DNA from: Bacilli bacterium
GTDB taxonomy: Bacteria; Bacillota_I; Bacilli_A; RFN20; CAG-826
NCBI GenBank assembly: GCA_028705995.1
Contig: JAQWCH010000009.1
Coordinates: forward strand, 1-42,617
DNA length: 42,617 bases
Reading direction: 5' to 3'
This document shows, piece by piece, positions 29,182 through 42,617 of the stretch. Position numbers and translations under genes: made by a program. The notes below the pieces were generated by a model that saw only the letters and a list, made by a program, of their open reading frames with translations, made no database searches and was not told the DNA's origin. Every line of letters begins with the position of its first letter. Within the stretch, counting starts at the first letter, position 1.

Positions 29182-29208
29182 TTTGTTGTATAATAATATT
29201 GCAACAAA
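29182..29208 (+). promoter_or_regulatory. inverted repeat TTTGTTG-N13-CAACAAA enclosing TATAAT, candidate operator/promoter of gap
   Basis: 7-nt perfect arms at 29182-29188 and 29202-29208; TATAAT at 29189-29194. Confidence 0.5.
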
Positions 29209-29229
29209 AATAAGGAGGACATTTTTATT

Positions 29230-30270
29230 ATGTCAATTAAACTTGCAATCAATGGTTTTGGCCGTATTGGTCGGCTCGCCTTCCGTCGGGTGGAATCAGA
29301 TGTTGACGGTGACTTCGAGGTTGTCGCGATTAATGATTTAACCGACGCTGAAAACCTTGCATATTTACTTAAATACGATTCTGCACATGGCAATTTTGCT
29401 GTTAAAGATATCGCTGTTAGTGATGATGGCAAAGCAATCATTTATAAAGGTCGGCGGATTGAAGTGCTTGGTCAACCTGATCCAAACCTTATCGACTGGT
29501 CAAAATTTGGCGTTGATATCGTCTTAGAATGTACTGGTCGTTTCAAGGGAGCCGATGACGCCCGCGTTCATATCGAAAAAGGTGGCGCGAAAGCCGTTAT
29601 TATTTCCGCCCCATCAGACAAGAAAACTCCAACTTTCGTCTATGGCGTTAATACCGAAAAATTAACCGCTGAAATGGATGTTGTTAGTGGTGCTTCCTGC
29701 ACAACCAACTGCTTAGCTCCAGTTGTCAAAGTCTTAAATGATGAATTTGGTGTTGTTGGTGGATTTATGACAACAGTCCATGCGTATACTAATGACCAAA
29801 CAACATTAGACTTACCAAAGAAAAAGGATGCTCGTCGTGGTCGTGCTGCGGCTAGTAATATTATTCCAACATCGACCGGTGCTGCAAAAGCGATTGGTTT
29901 AGTTATTCCAGAATTAGATGGAAAACTCCAAGGTGGCGCTATCCGTGTTCCAGTGATTGATGGATCACTCGTTGACTTATCGCTTACCTTAAGCAAAGAA
30001 GTCACCGAAGAACAAATCAATGCGGCGATGAAAAAAGCTTCAGAAACGACGTTAAAAGATGTGCTTGATTATACAGAAGATCCAATTGTTTCTTCCGACA
30101 TTATCGATGCAACTGCGGGTTCGATTTTTGATGCCACGCAAACCAAAGTGTTTAAAACTGATGGCCATCAATTCGTCAAAGTTGTTGCCTGGTATGATAA
30201 CGAATACTCCTATACATGCCAATTTGTGCGTTTAGCAGGAGCCTTAGCGAAAATTAAGGGCATTAAATAG
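29230..30270 (+). CDS. gap: glyceraldehyde-3-phosphate dehydrogenase
   Basis: INGFGRIGRLAFRR; SGASCTTNCLAPV. Confidence 0.99.
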   Translation: MSIKLAINGFGRIGRLAFRRVESDVDGDFEVVAINDLTDAENLAYLLKYDSAHGNFAVKDIAVSDDGKAIIYKGRRIEVLGQPDPNLIDWSKFGVDIVLECTGRFKGADDARVHIEKGGAKAVIISAPSDKKTPTFVYGVNTEKLTAEMDVVSGASCTTNCLAPVVKVLNDEFGVVGGFMTTVHAYTNDQTTLDLPKKKDARRGRAAASNIIPTSTGAAKAIGLVIPELDGKLQGGAIRVPVIDGSLVDLSLTLSKEVTEEQINAAMKKASETTLKDVLDYTEDPIVSSDIIDATAGSIFDATQTKVFKTDGHQFVKVVAWYDNEYSYTCQFVRLAGALAKIKGIK

Positions 30271-30285
30271 TCGACTATTAAATTT

Positions 30286-30313
30286 AAGCGCCCTCACCAA
30301 GGGCGCTTTTTTT
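30286..30313 (+). terminator. intrinsic terminator between gap and pgk
   Basis: AAGCGCCCtcaccaaGGGCGCTTTTTTT. Confidence 0.92.
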
Positions 30314-30334
30314 CCAAAAGAAAGAGGATAACAC

Positions 30335-31549
30335 ATGAAAAAAGTTACTGATCTTCAAGTTAAAGACGCAAAAGTTCTTGTCCGCGTTGATTTTAATGTT
30401 CCGCTCAAAGACGGAGTTATTACTGATGACAACCGGATGGTTGCAGCTTTACCAACAATTAATGAATTACTCAAAAAAGGCGCGAAAGTAATCTTATTGA
30501 GTCACCTTGGCAAGATTGACTTTAAAAAAGAACCAGAAGATATCGCTAAAGCCAAAAAGAAAGCAAACATGGAATATTTATTCCCACATTTGCAAGAATT
30601 ATTGCCGGGTGTCAAAGTCTGTTTTTCACCGGCGACACGTGGTGAAGAATTAAAAGCCGCAATTGAACAATTAAAATCTGGCGAAGTTTTACTTATCCAA
30701 AACACGCGTTATGAAAAAGGCGAAAGTAAAAATGCGATTGATCTCGCTCAAGAATGGGCGTCACTAGTTGATGCCTTTGTGATGGATGCTTTTGGTAGTG
30801 CCCATCGTGCTCACGCTTCCACCTATGGTGTCCCAGAAGCTTTGAAAGCTGCGGGTAAACCAGTCGCAATCGGTTTCTTAGTAGAAAAAGAAGTCGAAAA
30901 TCTCACACGCTGTGTCGATGTTAAAGATAGCGACCGCCCATATGTCGCAATTTTAGGCGGATTAAAAGTAAGCGATAAAATTAAAGTAATCGAATCGCTA
31001 TTACAAAAATGTGACAAGATTTTAATCGGCGGGGCAATGGCTTTTACTTTTAAAAAAGCCCTTGGTTATGAAATTGGCACATCACCAGTTGAAGAAGATC
31101 GCTTAGAATTTGCAAAGCGCGTTTATGAAGAAGCAGCGGGTAAGATTGTTTTACCAATCGATAGTGTGGAAACTGATGCGTTTGAAAATTACACAATTAA
31201 GCGTGTTGTTAAAGATGACATCACCCCAGGGTTTGAAGGTATGGATATTGGTCCTGCCACGGCGAAACTTTTTACCGAACAACTCGCTGGCGCTAAAATG
31301 GTTTTTTGGAATGGTCCGATGGGTGTTTTCGAACAAGACGCGTTCGCCCTTGGTACCGAAGCGGTTTGTAAAGCGATTGCCGAACTACCAAGTTGTTTTT
31401 CAGTGATTGGTGGTGGCGACTCCGCCTCTGCCGCCGCAAAATTAGGCTATAAAGAAAAATTTGCCCACGTCTCGACCGGCGGTGGTGCATCTTTAGAAAT
31501 GATTGAAAACGATGGTCATTTACCGGGCATCGATATTATTCGGGACTAA
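30335..31549 (+). CDS. pgk: phosphoglycerate kinase
   Basis: VLVRVDFNVPLKDGVITDDNR; GGGDSASAAAKLG; FAHVSTGGGASLEMIE. Confidence 0.99.
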   Translation: MKKVTDLQVKDAKVLVRVDFNVPLKDGVITDDNRMVAALPTINELLKKGAKVILLSHLGKIDFKKEPEDIAKAKKKANMEYLFPHLQELLPGVKVCFSPATRGEELKAAIEQLKSGEVLLIQNTRYEKGESKNAIDLAQEWASLVDAFVMDAFGSAHRAHASTYGVPEALKAAGKPVAIGFLVEKEVENLTRCVDVKDSDRPYVAILGGLKVSDKIKVIESLLQKCDKILIGGAMAFTFKKALGYEIGTSPVEEDRLEFAKRVYEEAAGKIVLPIDSVETDAFENYTIKRVVKDDITPGFEGMDIGPATAKLFTEQLAGAKMVFWNGPMGVFEQDAFALGTEAVCKAIAELPSCFSVIGGGDSASAAAKLGYKEKFAHVSTGGGASLEMIENDGHLPGIDIIRD

Positions 31550-31552
31550 GCC

Positions 31553-32308
31553 ATGCGAAAGAAATTATTAGTTGGCAATTGGAAAATGAACAAAACAATG
31601 GCGGAAGCCAAAAGTTTTGCACTTGCCGCGCTCCCTCTTGTTAGTTATGCCGAATCGAAAAACATTGATATTGGTGTTTGTCCAACTTATCTATCTTTGG
31701 ATATTGTAAAAAAGACAAATCCAAAGTTAATTATTGGCGCCCAAAATGTTGATTATCATACACATGGTGCTTATACCGGTGAAATCGCAATTAATATGCT
31801 CCAAGAAATTGATATTGATTGGGCGCTTGTTGGTCATTCTGAACGCCGGAGCTATTACGGCGAAACAAATGCGAGTTGCAACTTAAAAGTTAAAGCACTT
31901 TTAGCATCGGCGATTACGCCGCTTTATTGTGTTGGTGAAACACTTGCTGAATTTGAAGGTGGTTTAACAAAAAGCGTTGTCGAGCGCCAGGTGCGCGAGG
32001 GTCTTAAGGACCTTACGAAAGAAGATGCCAAGAAAATTGTTTTAGCTTATGAACCAGTGTGGTCAATTGGCACCGGCAAAAACGCTAGTCAAGCAATCGC
32101 CGAAGAAGTGTGTCACTTTATTCGCACGATTCTTGATGATTTATTTGCTGAAGTAAGTGAAGAAATTCGCATCCTCTATGGCGGTTCAGTAAAACCAGAT
32201 AATGTCCGTACTTATTTATCAAGTCCGAATATTGATGGTGCGTTAGTCGGTGGAGCTTCATTACAGGTTGATAGCTTCCGGGCTTTAATTGAAAACATTG
32301 CCGAATAA
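31553..32308 (+). CDS. tpiA: triosephosphate isomerase
   Basis: VGNWKMNKTMAEA; VGHSERR; AYEPVWSIGTGK; YGGSVKPDN. Confidence 0.99.
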   Translation: MRKKLLVGNWKMNKTMAEAKSFALAALPLVSYAESKNIDIGVCPTYLSLDIVKKTNPKLIIGAQNVDYHTHGAYTGEIAINMLQEIDIDWALVGHSERRSYYGETNASCNLKVKALLASAITPLYCVGETLAEFEGGLTKSVVERQVREGLKDLTKEDAKKIVLAYEPVWSIGTGKNASQAIAEEVCHFIRTILDDLFAEVSEEIRILYGGSVKPDNVRTYLSSPNIDGALVGGASLQVDSFRALIENIAE

Positions 32309-32328
32309 AATAAATTGTTATCTATATT

Positions 32329-32357
32329 AAGCAACGTGTGTAACGTTGCTTTTTTTA
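32329..32357 (+). terminator. terminator after tpiA
   Basis: AAGCAACGtgtgtaaCGTTGCTTTTTTT. Confidence 0.92.
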
Positions 32358-32427
32358 TCAAGTCAATTTCAGCAAAACAAAACTTTTTGTACTATAATGT
32401 TCTATATATTTTGTGGGAGGTCTTTAC

Positions 32428-33156
32428 ATGCAACAAACAATTGACACATCAACAAAAGAAAAAACCGGGATTTCTCTTCTTGCTAGTTCTTTTGGGTGGA
32501 TGTTTGTCGGCTTATTAATCACGACTGGTGTCGCTGTTGGCATTGCTTTTTTGTTACTAGGACTAATTAATAACGCAGCTAATGAGGCGGCCGTCATCAC
32601 GCTGATGAATCGCTATATGACCGTTTTAATTATTAGTGGTGTCGTGCAATTAATTATGATGATTGCAATTCAGTTTGGCGTCTTAAGACGCGGTGCGGGG
32701 GAAACCAACATTCTTATTCCTTACATTCTATATACCGCCAACATGGGTTTATTATTCTCGTTTATTGTACTTGTGACCGATATTAGTGTCATCGCCACAT
32801 CACTCGGTTTAACGGTATCTATTTTTGGTATAATGGCGCTTTACGCACGGTTTACTAAACGCAATTTATCCGGTCTTGCCTTGGTTGGCACTGGTTTGAT
32901 ATTCGGAGCGATTATTCTCGCGCTGGTTAATTGGATTTTGCGTAGTGATCAAATTGCCTGGATTGTGACTTTTGCTTTATTTGGGGCAATTATGTTAATT
33001 ACGATGTTCGACGTATGGCAAATCAATAAAATTTCACAAACAGGAGTTCAATCACGCAATCTCGCACTTTATTTTGCGCTGAATCTCTACATTGATTTTA
33101 TCTATATCTTATTAAGAGTGATTTACTTTGTCAGCTTGGCGCGTGGTCGGCGGTAA
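32428..33156 (+). CDS. Bax inhibitor-1 / YccA-family membrane protein
   Basis: Seven-TM pattern; C-terminal LALYFALNLYIDFIYILLRVIYF; likely start 32428. Confidence 0.75.
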   Translation: MQQTIDTSTKEKTGISLLASSFGWMFVGLLITTGVAVGIAFLLLGLINNAANEAAVITLMNRYMTVLIISGVVQLIMMIAIQFGVLRRGAGETNILIPYILYTANMGLLFSFIVLVTDISVIATSLGLTVSIFGIMALYARFTKRNLSGLALVGTGLIFGAIILALVNWILRSDQIAWIVTFALFGAIMLITMFDVWQINKISQTGVQSRNLALYFALNLYIDFIYILLRVIYFVSLARGRR

Positions 33157-33314
33157 AAAACCATCAATTCATTATTTTTAAGAACTTGATTGCCATATCT
33201 TTTATATTAATTAATCGAAACAACATTTTTAATTGTTAAAACGCATTAAAAAGATGAAAATATTGCGAAATTTCCGCGCATAGAAAATTATTTACAAAAT
33301 TTGAATTCTTTTTG

Positions 33315-33343
33315 TTGCATTCATTATTCTCTTCTTGTATATT
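33315..33343 (+). promoter_or_regulatory. putative rRNA promoter P1
   Basis: TTGCAT - 17 nt - TATATT. Confidence 0.55.
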
Positions 33344-33433
33344 GTGTAAAGCATTCCACGACTGTGGGTGTTAATGAGTATCACTAACTAAGTTAGCCAA
33401 AAATAAAAAAGATGAAATTCTGAGCGAATTTTA

Positions 33434-33462
33434 TTGACATATAGTTGGATAATTGATATAGT
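33434..33462 (+). promoter_or_regulatory. putative rRNA promoter P2
   Basis: TTGACA - 17 nt - TATAGT. Confidence 0.8.
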
Positions 33463-33605
33463 GGTAAAGCACAAATTGCGGTTAGTCCGCATTTTTACGA
33501 GAGTAAGATGTGCACCTGATCTTTGAAAACTAAACAGAAGTACAAGCAACAATAACGTCAATTTTTTTTAAAAAACTAAACCAGATAATAAGAACTAGGA
33601 AAATA

Positions 33606-35134
<1,529 letters not shown>

Positions 35135-35379
35135 CTATGGAGAAAAAACCACTGGTCGAAGAGACCAGTATAAAAACCAACCTAAAAAACACATTACTAG
35201 AACGTTATCGGTGACGTTAAAGCGGCTTGAATTCTGTTTAGTTTTGAGAGATTAGAAAACTCTCTAAATTGTTCTTTGAAAACTGAATATTAAATAACAT
35301 GTTCTTTCTGTTGAGTCGTGGTTTCACCAAATCATGATGATACAAAAAATTAAAGTCGAAATCTAAATTTTACGAAGTT

Positions 35380-38277
<2,898 letters not shown>

Positions 38278-38379
38278 AAGATTCATTAAGTTTTACAAAA
38301 GATAAAATTTGGGTTTTGACGGGAGAACATGTAAACGTAATATTCAGTTTTCAGAGAATAATATCTCTGTAGAAAAAAG

Positions 38380-38494
38380 TCTGGTGGTGATGGCGCGGTG
38401 GTCACACCTGTTCCCATCTCGAACACAGAAGTTAAGCACCGTAGCGGTGAAGGTATCATGACACATTGGCATGAAAGAATAGCAAGCTGCCGGG
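38380..38494 (+). rRNA. rrf: 5S ribosomal RNA
   Basis: TCTGGTGGTGATGGCGCGGTGGTCACACCTGTTCCCATCTCGAACACAGAAGTTAAGCACC; terminal stem with CTGCCGGG; boundaries approximate. Confidence 0.95.
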
Positions 38495-38506
38495 CTTTTT
38501 TCTTTT

Positions 38507-38552
38507 AAGGGGCTTTTTGCGGGTAATTTATTGCAAAAACCCCTTCTTTTTA
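38507..38552 (+). terminator. rRNA operon terminator
   Basis: AAGGGGcTTTTTGC-gggtaatttatt-GCAAAAACCCCTTCTTTTT. Confidence 0.92.
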
Positions 38553-38624
38553 TAAATAACTTGTTGATTATTCATCAAAGTTTATAATTAACTATGCAAA
38601 TTATGATGTAAGGAAGTATTTAAT

Positions 38625-39737
38625 ATGTTGTATGCAAATCGTGGTTTATTTTTATTAACATTTCTTTTATTAGCTTCATGTACACCTTTTACTTCGGAGA
38701 ATCCGAGTGAAGATATATCTTCTATTGATAGTATTGAACAATCACAGGAGACTTCAGTTGAAATATCAAATAGTGAAATTTCTGTGCCTGTTGAGGAAAA
38801 TGAAAATCCTTATTACGCGATTGATACAAATTTAGAACGCGAAGAATTTTACTCATCTAATTATGCGCGTGCGACTTCATTTATCGATGCAAAGTATCGG
38901 ACCGCCGCTGGCTTAATTTCAGGCGACATCACTGATTCCGGTAGTAGTGAATATCCACTTCGGCATGAACCCTTAATCGCTAATAGTGATCTCAGCACGT
39001 ATAAGGTTAGTGATGGAATTTATACTTATGATGATGAAGGTAATTATCAATCTTATCAAATTAATACACTAAATAACGAAACAAAAACAATTTACTATGG
39101 CGGTGCATATGTCACATTAGAAGATGTGGCAGCATATTTATTCGCTTTTGCCGAAGTCCCAGCGAATAATCAATATGGAAAGTACGATCAGTACGATTCA
39201 ATTGCCAAGTGGTGGATTTATGGACGCGTCAACAATAGTTATTTTTCTGCTAATACGGATAAATATCAATATGAACCGGATATTCCTAACACCGATTTTG
39301 ATGGTAATTATGTCGGCGAAGGGTATTATCGCTATTACGAAATGGATTTTGGTTATACCGAGCTCGGCTGGACGTTAGGAAATTGGACATATGAGCGAGC
39401 ATATAACAATGGGCAAAGTATTGACCGGGGGCCTGTACGGTTTGTTTTTACAGCAACTGACACGGATGGTAATGCTGGTGCAAAATATATCCCAGTTGAA
39501 GATCGTCACGTCTTTTTAACAACCAATCATTACAATGATTTTACTGAATATTTAAATTTCACTGGCGGATGGGGAATGACTTTTGGGTGGATGAGCGCGG
39601 GTAATGAATATTGCGCGAGTATGAGTGGTAATCAATATGGTCTAGGCTACTATGAATTCGATAATCCTGTTGCAAAAACGAGCTATTCTGAAGTAAATTT
39701 AATATCATTAAATGATTTAATTAAAATGACTAATTAA
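38625..39737 (+). CDS. lipoprotein of unknown function, Ser/Glu-rich linker followed by aromatic-rich globular domain
   Basis: Lipobox LLLASC; low-complexity SSIDSIEQSQETSVEISNSEIS; no family recognised. Confidence 0.75.
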   Translation: MLYANRGLFLLTFLLLASCTPFTSENPSEDISSIDSIEQSQETSVEISNSEISVPVEENENPYYAIDTNLEREEFYSSNYARATSFIDAKYRTAAGLISGDITDSGSSEYPLRHEPLIANSDLSTYKVSDGIYTYDDEGNYQSYQINTLNNETKTIYYGGAYVTLEDVAAYLFAFAEVPANNQYGKYDQYDSIAKWWIYGRVNNSYFSANTDKYQYEPDIPNTDFDGNYVGEGYYRYYEMDFGYTELGWTLGNWTYERAYNNGQSIDRGPVRFVFTATDTDGNAGAKYIPVEDRHVFLTTNHYNDFTEYLNFTGGWGMTFGWMSAGNEYCASMSGNQYGLGYYEFDNPVAKTSYSEVNLISLNDLIKMTN

Positions 39738-39770
39738 ATATTTTGCCTAAAAAACAGATGTTTTTATCGA

Positions 39771-39804
39771 AAAACGCCAGCTGGAAAACGCGGCGTTTTT
39801 TTCA
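39771..39804 (+). terminator. intrinsic terminator
   Basis: AAAACGCC-agctggaaaacgc-GGCGTTTTTTT. Confidence 0.85.
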
Positions 39805-39842
39805 ATGCTAAAATCGTATATAATATGTACGAAGTGTGTGAT

Positions 39843-40319
39843 ATGGATGGATATAAAAGTAAAAAGGGTATCTTGCTCTATTTGGGTTTGTTAATTATTA
39901 CAGTTGGACTTTTTTTTGCTGTGAGTTTTCTATTATTTCTACTTGGGGCTCAAACGATTTATGCGGATATTACACTTTGGATCGTGCTAAGTATTCTTGT
40001 TTTTCTTTTGTTCCTACTCTGCTTATTTCAATATTTGTTGTTACCAAGACGCTTAATTCATTATGATAAACAAGGAATCGTTATTTATAGTGTGTTTAAA
40101 CGCACAATTGAAATTCCGTTCAATCAAATAATGAATATTGGTTTAATTGCCCAACCTCAACGTTTTCTCTTTGCTCCATCAACACTTGTGATTGTGACCA
40201 AAGAGCGCGGCACTTATAGCGTTAGTTTTCTTCAGGATTTTGCGCGGATTTATCAAACAATCAACACATTATTTAATCAATTTATTGTGAGCGCACCTGA
40301 TAACTATTTTAATTCGTAA
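39843..40319 (+). CDS. membrane protein with PH-like (bPH2/YdbS-type) cytoplasmic segment
   Basis: Two N-terminal TM segments then RRLIHYDKQGIVIYSVFKRTIEIPFNQIMNIGL; likely start 39843. Confidence 0.5.
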   Translation: MDGYKSKKGILLYLGLLIITVGLFFAVSFLLFLLGAQTIYADITLWIVLSILVFLLFLLCLFQYLLLPRRLIHYDKQGIVIYSVFKRTIEIPFNQIMNIGLIAQPQRFLFAPSTLVIVTKERGTYSVSFLQDFARIYQTINTLFNQFIVSAPDNYFNS

Positions 40320-40445
40320 AAAACACAATCAATGTTACCGGTTTTATTGAGTATCAATGCGTAATGTGTTATGTTGGCAACGGGTGTTTATTGTAGTATA
40401 ATGCCACTAGGCATTTTGCCTAATTTGTCTAAAAAGAGGAACTTT

Positions 40446-40805
40446 ATGGCGATTGAGAAAAAAACTAGTTATGGTGATATATCAATTTCACTAGACGCGA
40501 TTGCGACAGTGGCCGCAAGTGCGGCTTTAGATTGCTATGGCGTTGTTGGTTTAACCTCGAAAAGCTCTTTATCAGACAATATCCAGGAGATTTTACGTAA
40601 GGAAAGTTTTACTAAAGGTGTCGTCGCAAGAAAAGCGAAAGCTGGTTATGCGGTCGATATTTTTTTAGTCGTTGTTTATGGTGTTAAAATTACCGAAATC
40701 GTCGCCGAAGTGCAAAAACAAGTAAAATACGTCTTAGAAAAGACTTTTGATATGCGTTTTCACGCAATCAATGTCTACGTGCAAAGCGTCAAGGAGATGC
40801 TTTAA
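40446..40805 (+). CDS. Asp23/Gls24 family envelope stress protein
   Basis: YGDISISLDAIATVAASAALDCYGVVGL; immediately upstream of DAK2 kinase; likely start 40446. Confidence 0.9.
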   Translation: MAIEKKTSYGDISISLDAIATVAASAALDCYGVVGLTSKSSLSDNIQEILRKESFTKGVVARKAKAGYAVDIFLVVVYGVKITEIVAEVQKQVKYVLEKTFDMRFHAINVYVQSVKEML

Positions 40806-40823
40806 TAACGAGGGCTTAGATAT

Positions 40824-42545
40824 ATGAAAGAAATTAATGGAAAAATCTTAAAAGAGATGTTGATATCAGGTGCGAACCACCTTTATAACAATTACCCGGC
40901 AATTGATGCGCTAAATGTTTTCCCAGTACCAGATGGTGATACGGGAATGAATATGAATTTAACGGTCAGTAGCGGCGCAAAAGAAATTGCAAATCGTAAC
41001 GATACCGATGTATATGAAATTGCTAAAGCCTTTTCCAAAGGTTTGCTGATGGGTGCCCGTGGAAATTCGGGTGTTATTACTAGTCAAATTTTCCGGGGTT
41101 TTGCCCGCGCTTTAGAAGGTAAAAAAGAAATTGGACCGCTCGAATTTGCAGATGCTTGGCAAAGCGGTAAAGATGTAGCTTATAAAGCTGTCATGCGGCC
41201 AGTTGAAGGGACGATTTTAACGGTTGTCCGTGAAGCCGGTCAATTTCTTAATGATCATGTAAAAAAAGATTGGTCAATGGAAAAATGCTTTGACGTTTTA
41301 CTCGAAGAAGCTCGCGCTTCGCTCGAACGGACTCCAGATTTATTGCCGATTTTAAAAGAAGTTGGTGTTGTTGATAGTGGTGGCGCTGGATTAGTGACTA
41401 TTTTTGAGGGGATGGTATCCGCTCTTAAGGGAAAAATCATTGAAAAAGCCGTTGCTACCGCGATTGAAGATGGGAAAAACGTTCCAACAATGGCTGGTGC
41501 GCAAGTTGCCCAAGAAGAAGAATATGGCTATTGCACTGAATTCATCATGCGTCTTGGTGGTGATGAAAATAAACGTAATTTCATCGACAAACGCTTTTCA
41601 AATTTTTTAAACTCACATGGCACTTCGGTTGTATTTGTGCGTGAAGATGATGTTGTCAAAGTGCACATTCATACATTAAAACCAGGGAATGTTTTAAATT
41701 ACGCGCAGCAATTTGGCGAATTTGTTACATTAAAAATCGAAAACATGACGGAACAGCATTCACACCTTGTTGAAGAAGCGCAAAATGGCGCCACTAATAT
41801 TGCCAGCAAAATCGAAGAAAGCGTTTCTTTATATGGTCATACTAAAGCGGAAGAAGTGCTGGACAGTGCGGCAAAGAAAAAATATGCGCTTATTGCCGTC
41901 GCATCGGGTGAAGGTGTAAAGGAACTATTTAAAAAATATCGTGTTGATTACATTGTTGAAGGCGGTCAAACAATGAACCCTTCAACTGAAGATTTTCTTG
42001 CAGCAATTAAAAAGATTAATGCGGAACACTTTTATATTCTTCCAAACAATTCCAACATTATTATGGCGGCTTCGCAAGCTTGTGACGTTTTAAGAGAGGA
42101 AGGCAAAATTTCTGCGGAAGTTATTCCTTCAAAAACAATTCCACAAGGTCTTGTCGCCTGTATGAACTTTAATCCAGAGATTGGTAAAGCCGAAAATAGC
42201 ACCGAGATGAATAAGGCGCTTAAGACGGTTAAAACTGGGCAAATCACTTATGCGATTAAAGATACTAGCGTTGATGGTGTTGAAGTCCATAAAGATGAGT
42301 TTATGGTGATGAACGGAAAGAAGATTCTTGCTTCTCACCCCGATAAATTAGCAGCGTTTACTCAATTAGTTGATTCCATGATCGATGAAGAAAGCGCGAT
42401 TGTAACAATCATTTATGGTGAAGACGTTAAAGAAGAAGAAATTGCTTCACTTGTTGAGCAATTAGCGGATGAACACGATTATATTGAATTTGATTTGATT
42501 GCTGGTGGTCAACCAGTATACTCGTTCATCATTGGTGTTGAGTAA
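40824..42545 (+). CDS. DAK2-domain fatty acid kinase FakA-like (YloV) protein
   Basis: NVFPVPDGDTGMNMNLTV; GARGNSGVITSQIFRGFA; full-length with DegV-like-partner C-terminal domain. Confidence 0.95.
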   Translation: MKEINGKILKEMLISGANHLYNNYPAIDALNVFPVPDGDTGMNMNLTVSSGAKEIANRNDTDVYEIAKAFSKGLLMGARGNSGVITSQIFRGFARALEGKKEIGPLEFADAWQSGKDVAYKAVMRPVEGTILTVVREAGQFLNDHVKKDWSMEKCFDVLLEEARASLERTPDLLPILKEVGVVDSGGAGLVTIFEGMVSALKGKIIEKAVATAIEDGKNVPTMAGAQVAQEEEYGYCTEFIMRLGGDENKRNFIDKRFSNFLNSHGTSVVFVREDDVVKVHIHTLKPGNVLNYAQQFGEFVTLKIENMTEQHSHLVEEAQNGATNIASKIEESVSLYGHTKAEEVLDSAAKKKYALIAVASGEGVKELFKKYRVDYIVEGGQTMNPSTEDFLAAIKKINAEHFYILPNNSNIIMAASQACDVLREEGKISAEVIPSKTIPQGLVACMNFNPEIGKAENSTEMNKALKTVKTGQITYAIKDTSVDGVEVHKDEFMVMNGKKILASHPDKLAAFTQLVDSMIDEESAIVTIIYGEDVKEEEIASLVEQLADEHDYIEFDLIAGGQPVYSFIIGVE

Positions 42546-42617
42546 TTTCTAAATAATATTTTACTAATCAAAATATACCTGTGCGCGAGTGTGCGCTAGG
42601 CGCTATTTGTTAATTAT

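Noticed and set aside
35135-35379. Possible tRNA in the 16S-23S spacer
   Set aside because: No cloverleaf or GGTTCRA T-arm seen; the spacer contains only hairpins and processing arms.

Overview
The window is a 42.6-kb chromosomal segment from a low-GC Bacillota/Mollicutes-like bacterium. Nearly all genes are on the + strand. From left to right it contains: the 3' end of one gene and a complete secreted M6-type metalloprotease; the str operon (rpsL-rpsG-fusA-tuf); two adjacent RDD-family membrane proteins; a carbohydrate-type ABC importer (ATPase, two permeases, solute-binding lipoprotein) plus an OB-fold-like lipoprotein; tRNA-Lys(CTT); a DUF1295-like membrane enzyme; a small Rex-N-terminus-like protein; pyruvate:ferredoxin oxidoreductase; tRNA-Pro(TGG) on the minus strand; uvrA-lgt-HAD-trxB-rapZ-whiA-XRE; gap-pgk-tpiA; a Bax1-inhibitor-like membrane protein; a 16S-23S-5S operon; a lineage-type lipoprotein; a PH-like membrane protein; Asp23/Gls24; and a DAK2/FakA-like kinase. 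I see no CRISPR, prophage or transposon. The strongest observations are: (1) the 23S rRNA reads GGAGAGACC where the bacterial consensus is GGAAAGACC, i.e. G at the E. coli A2059 position, the classic macrolide/lincosamide-resistance substitution; (2) three copies of a 10-nt box in direct/inverted arrangement between a stand-alone Rex-N-like protein and the PFOR gene; (3) a uvrA-lgt-trxB-rapZ-whiA synteny block lacking hprK, yvcK and crh at their usual places; (4) an Lgt with a large multi-TM N-terminal extension and a Met where His is expected; (5) unusual insertions in the RDD and ABC proteins; and (6) long complementary rRNA processing stems. I do not see a clear-cut new defence or mobile system.
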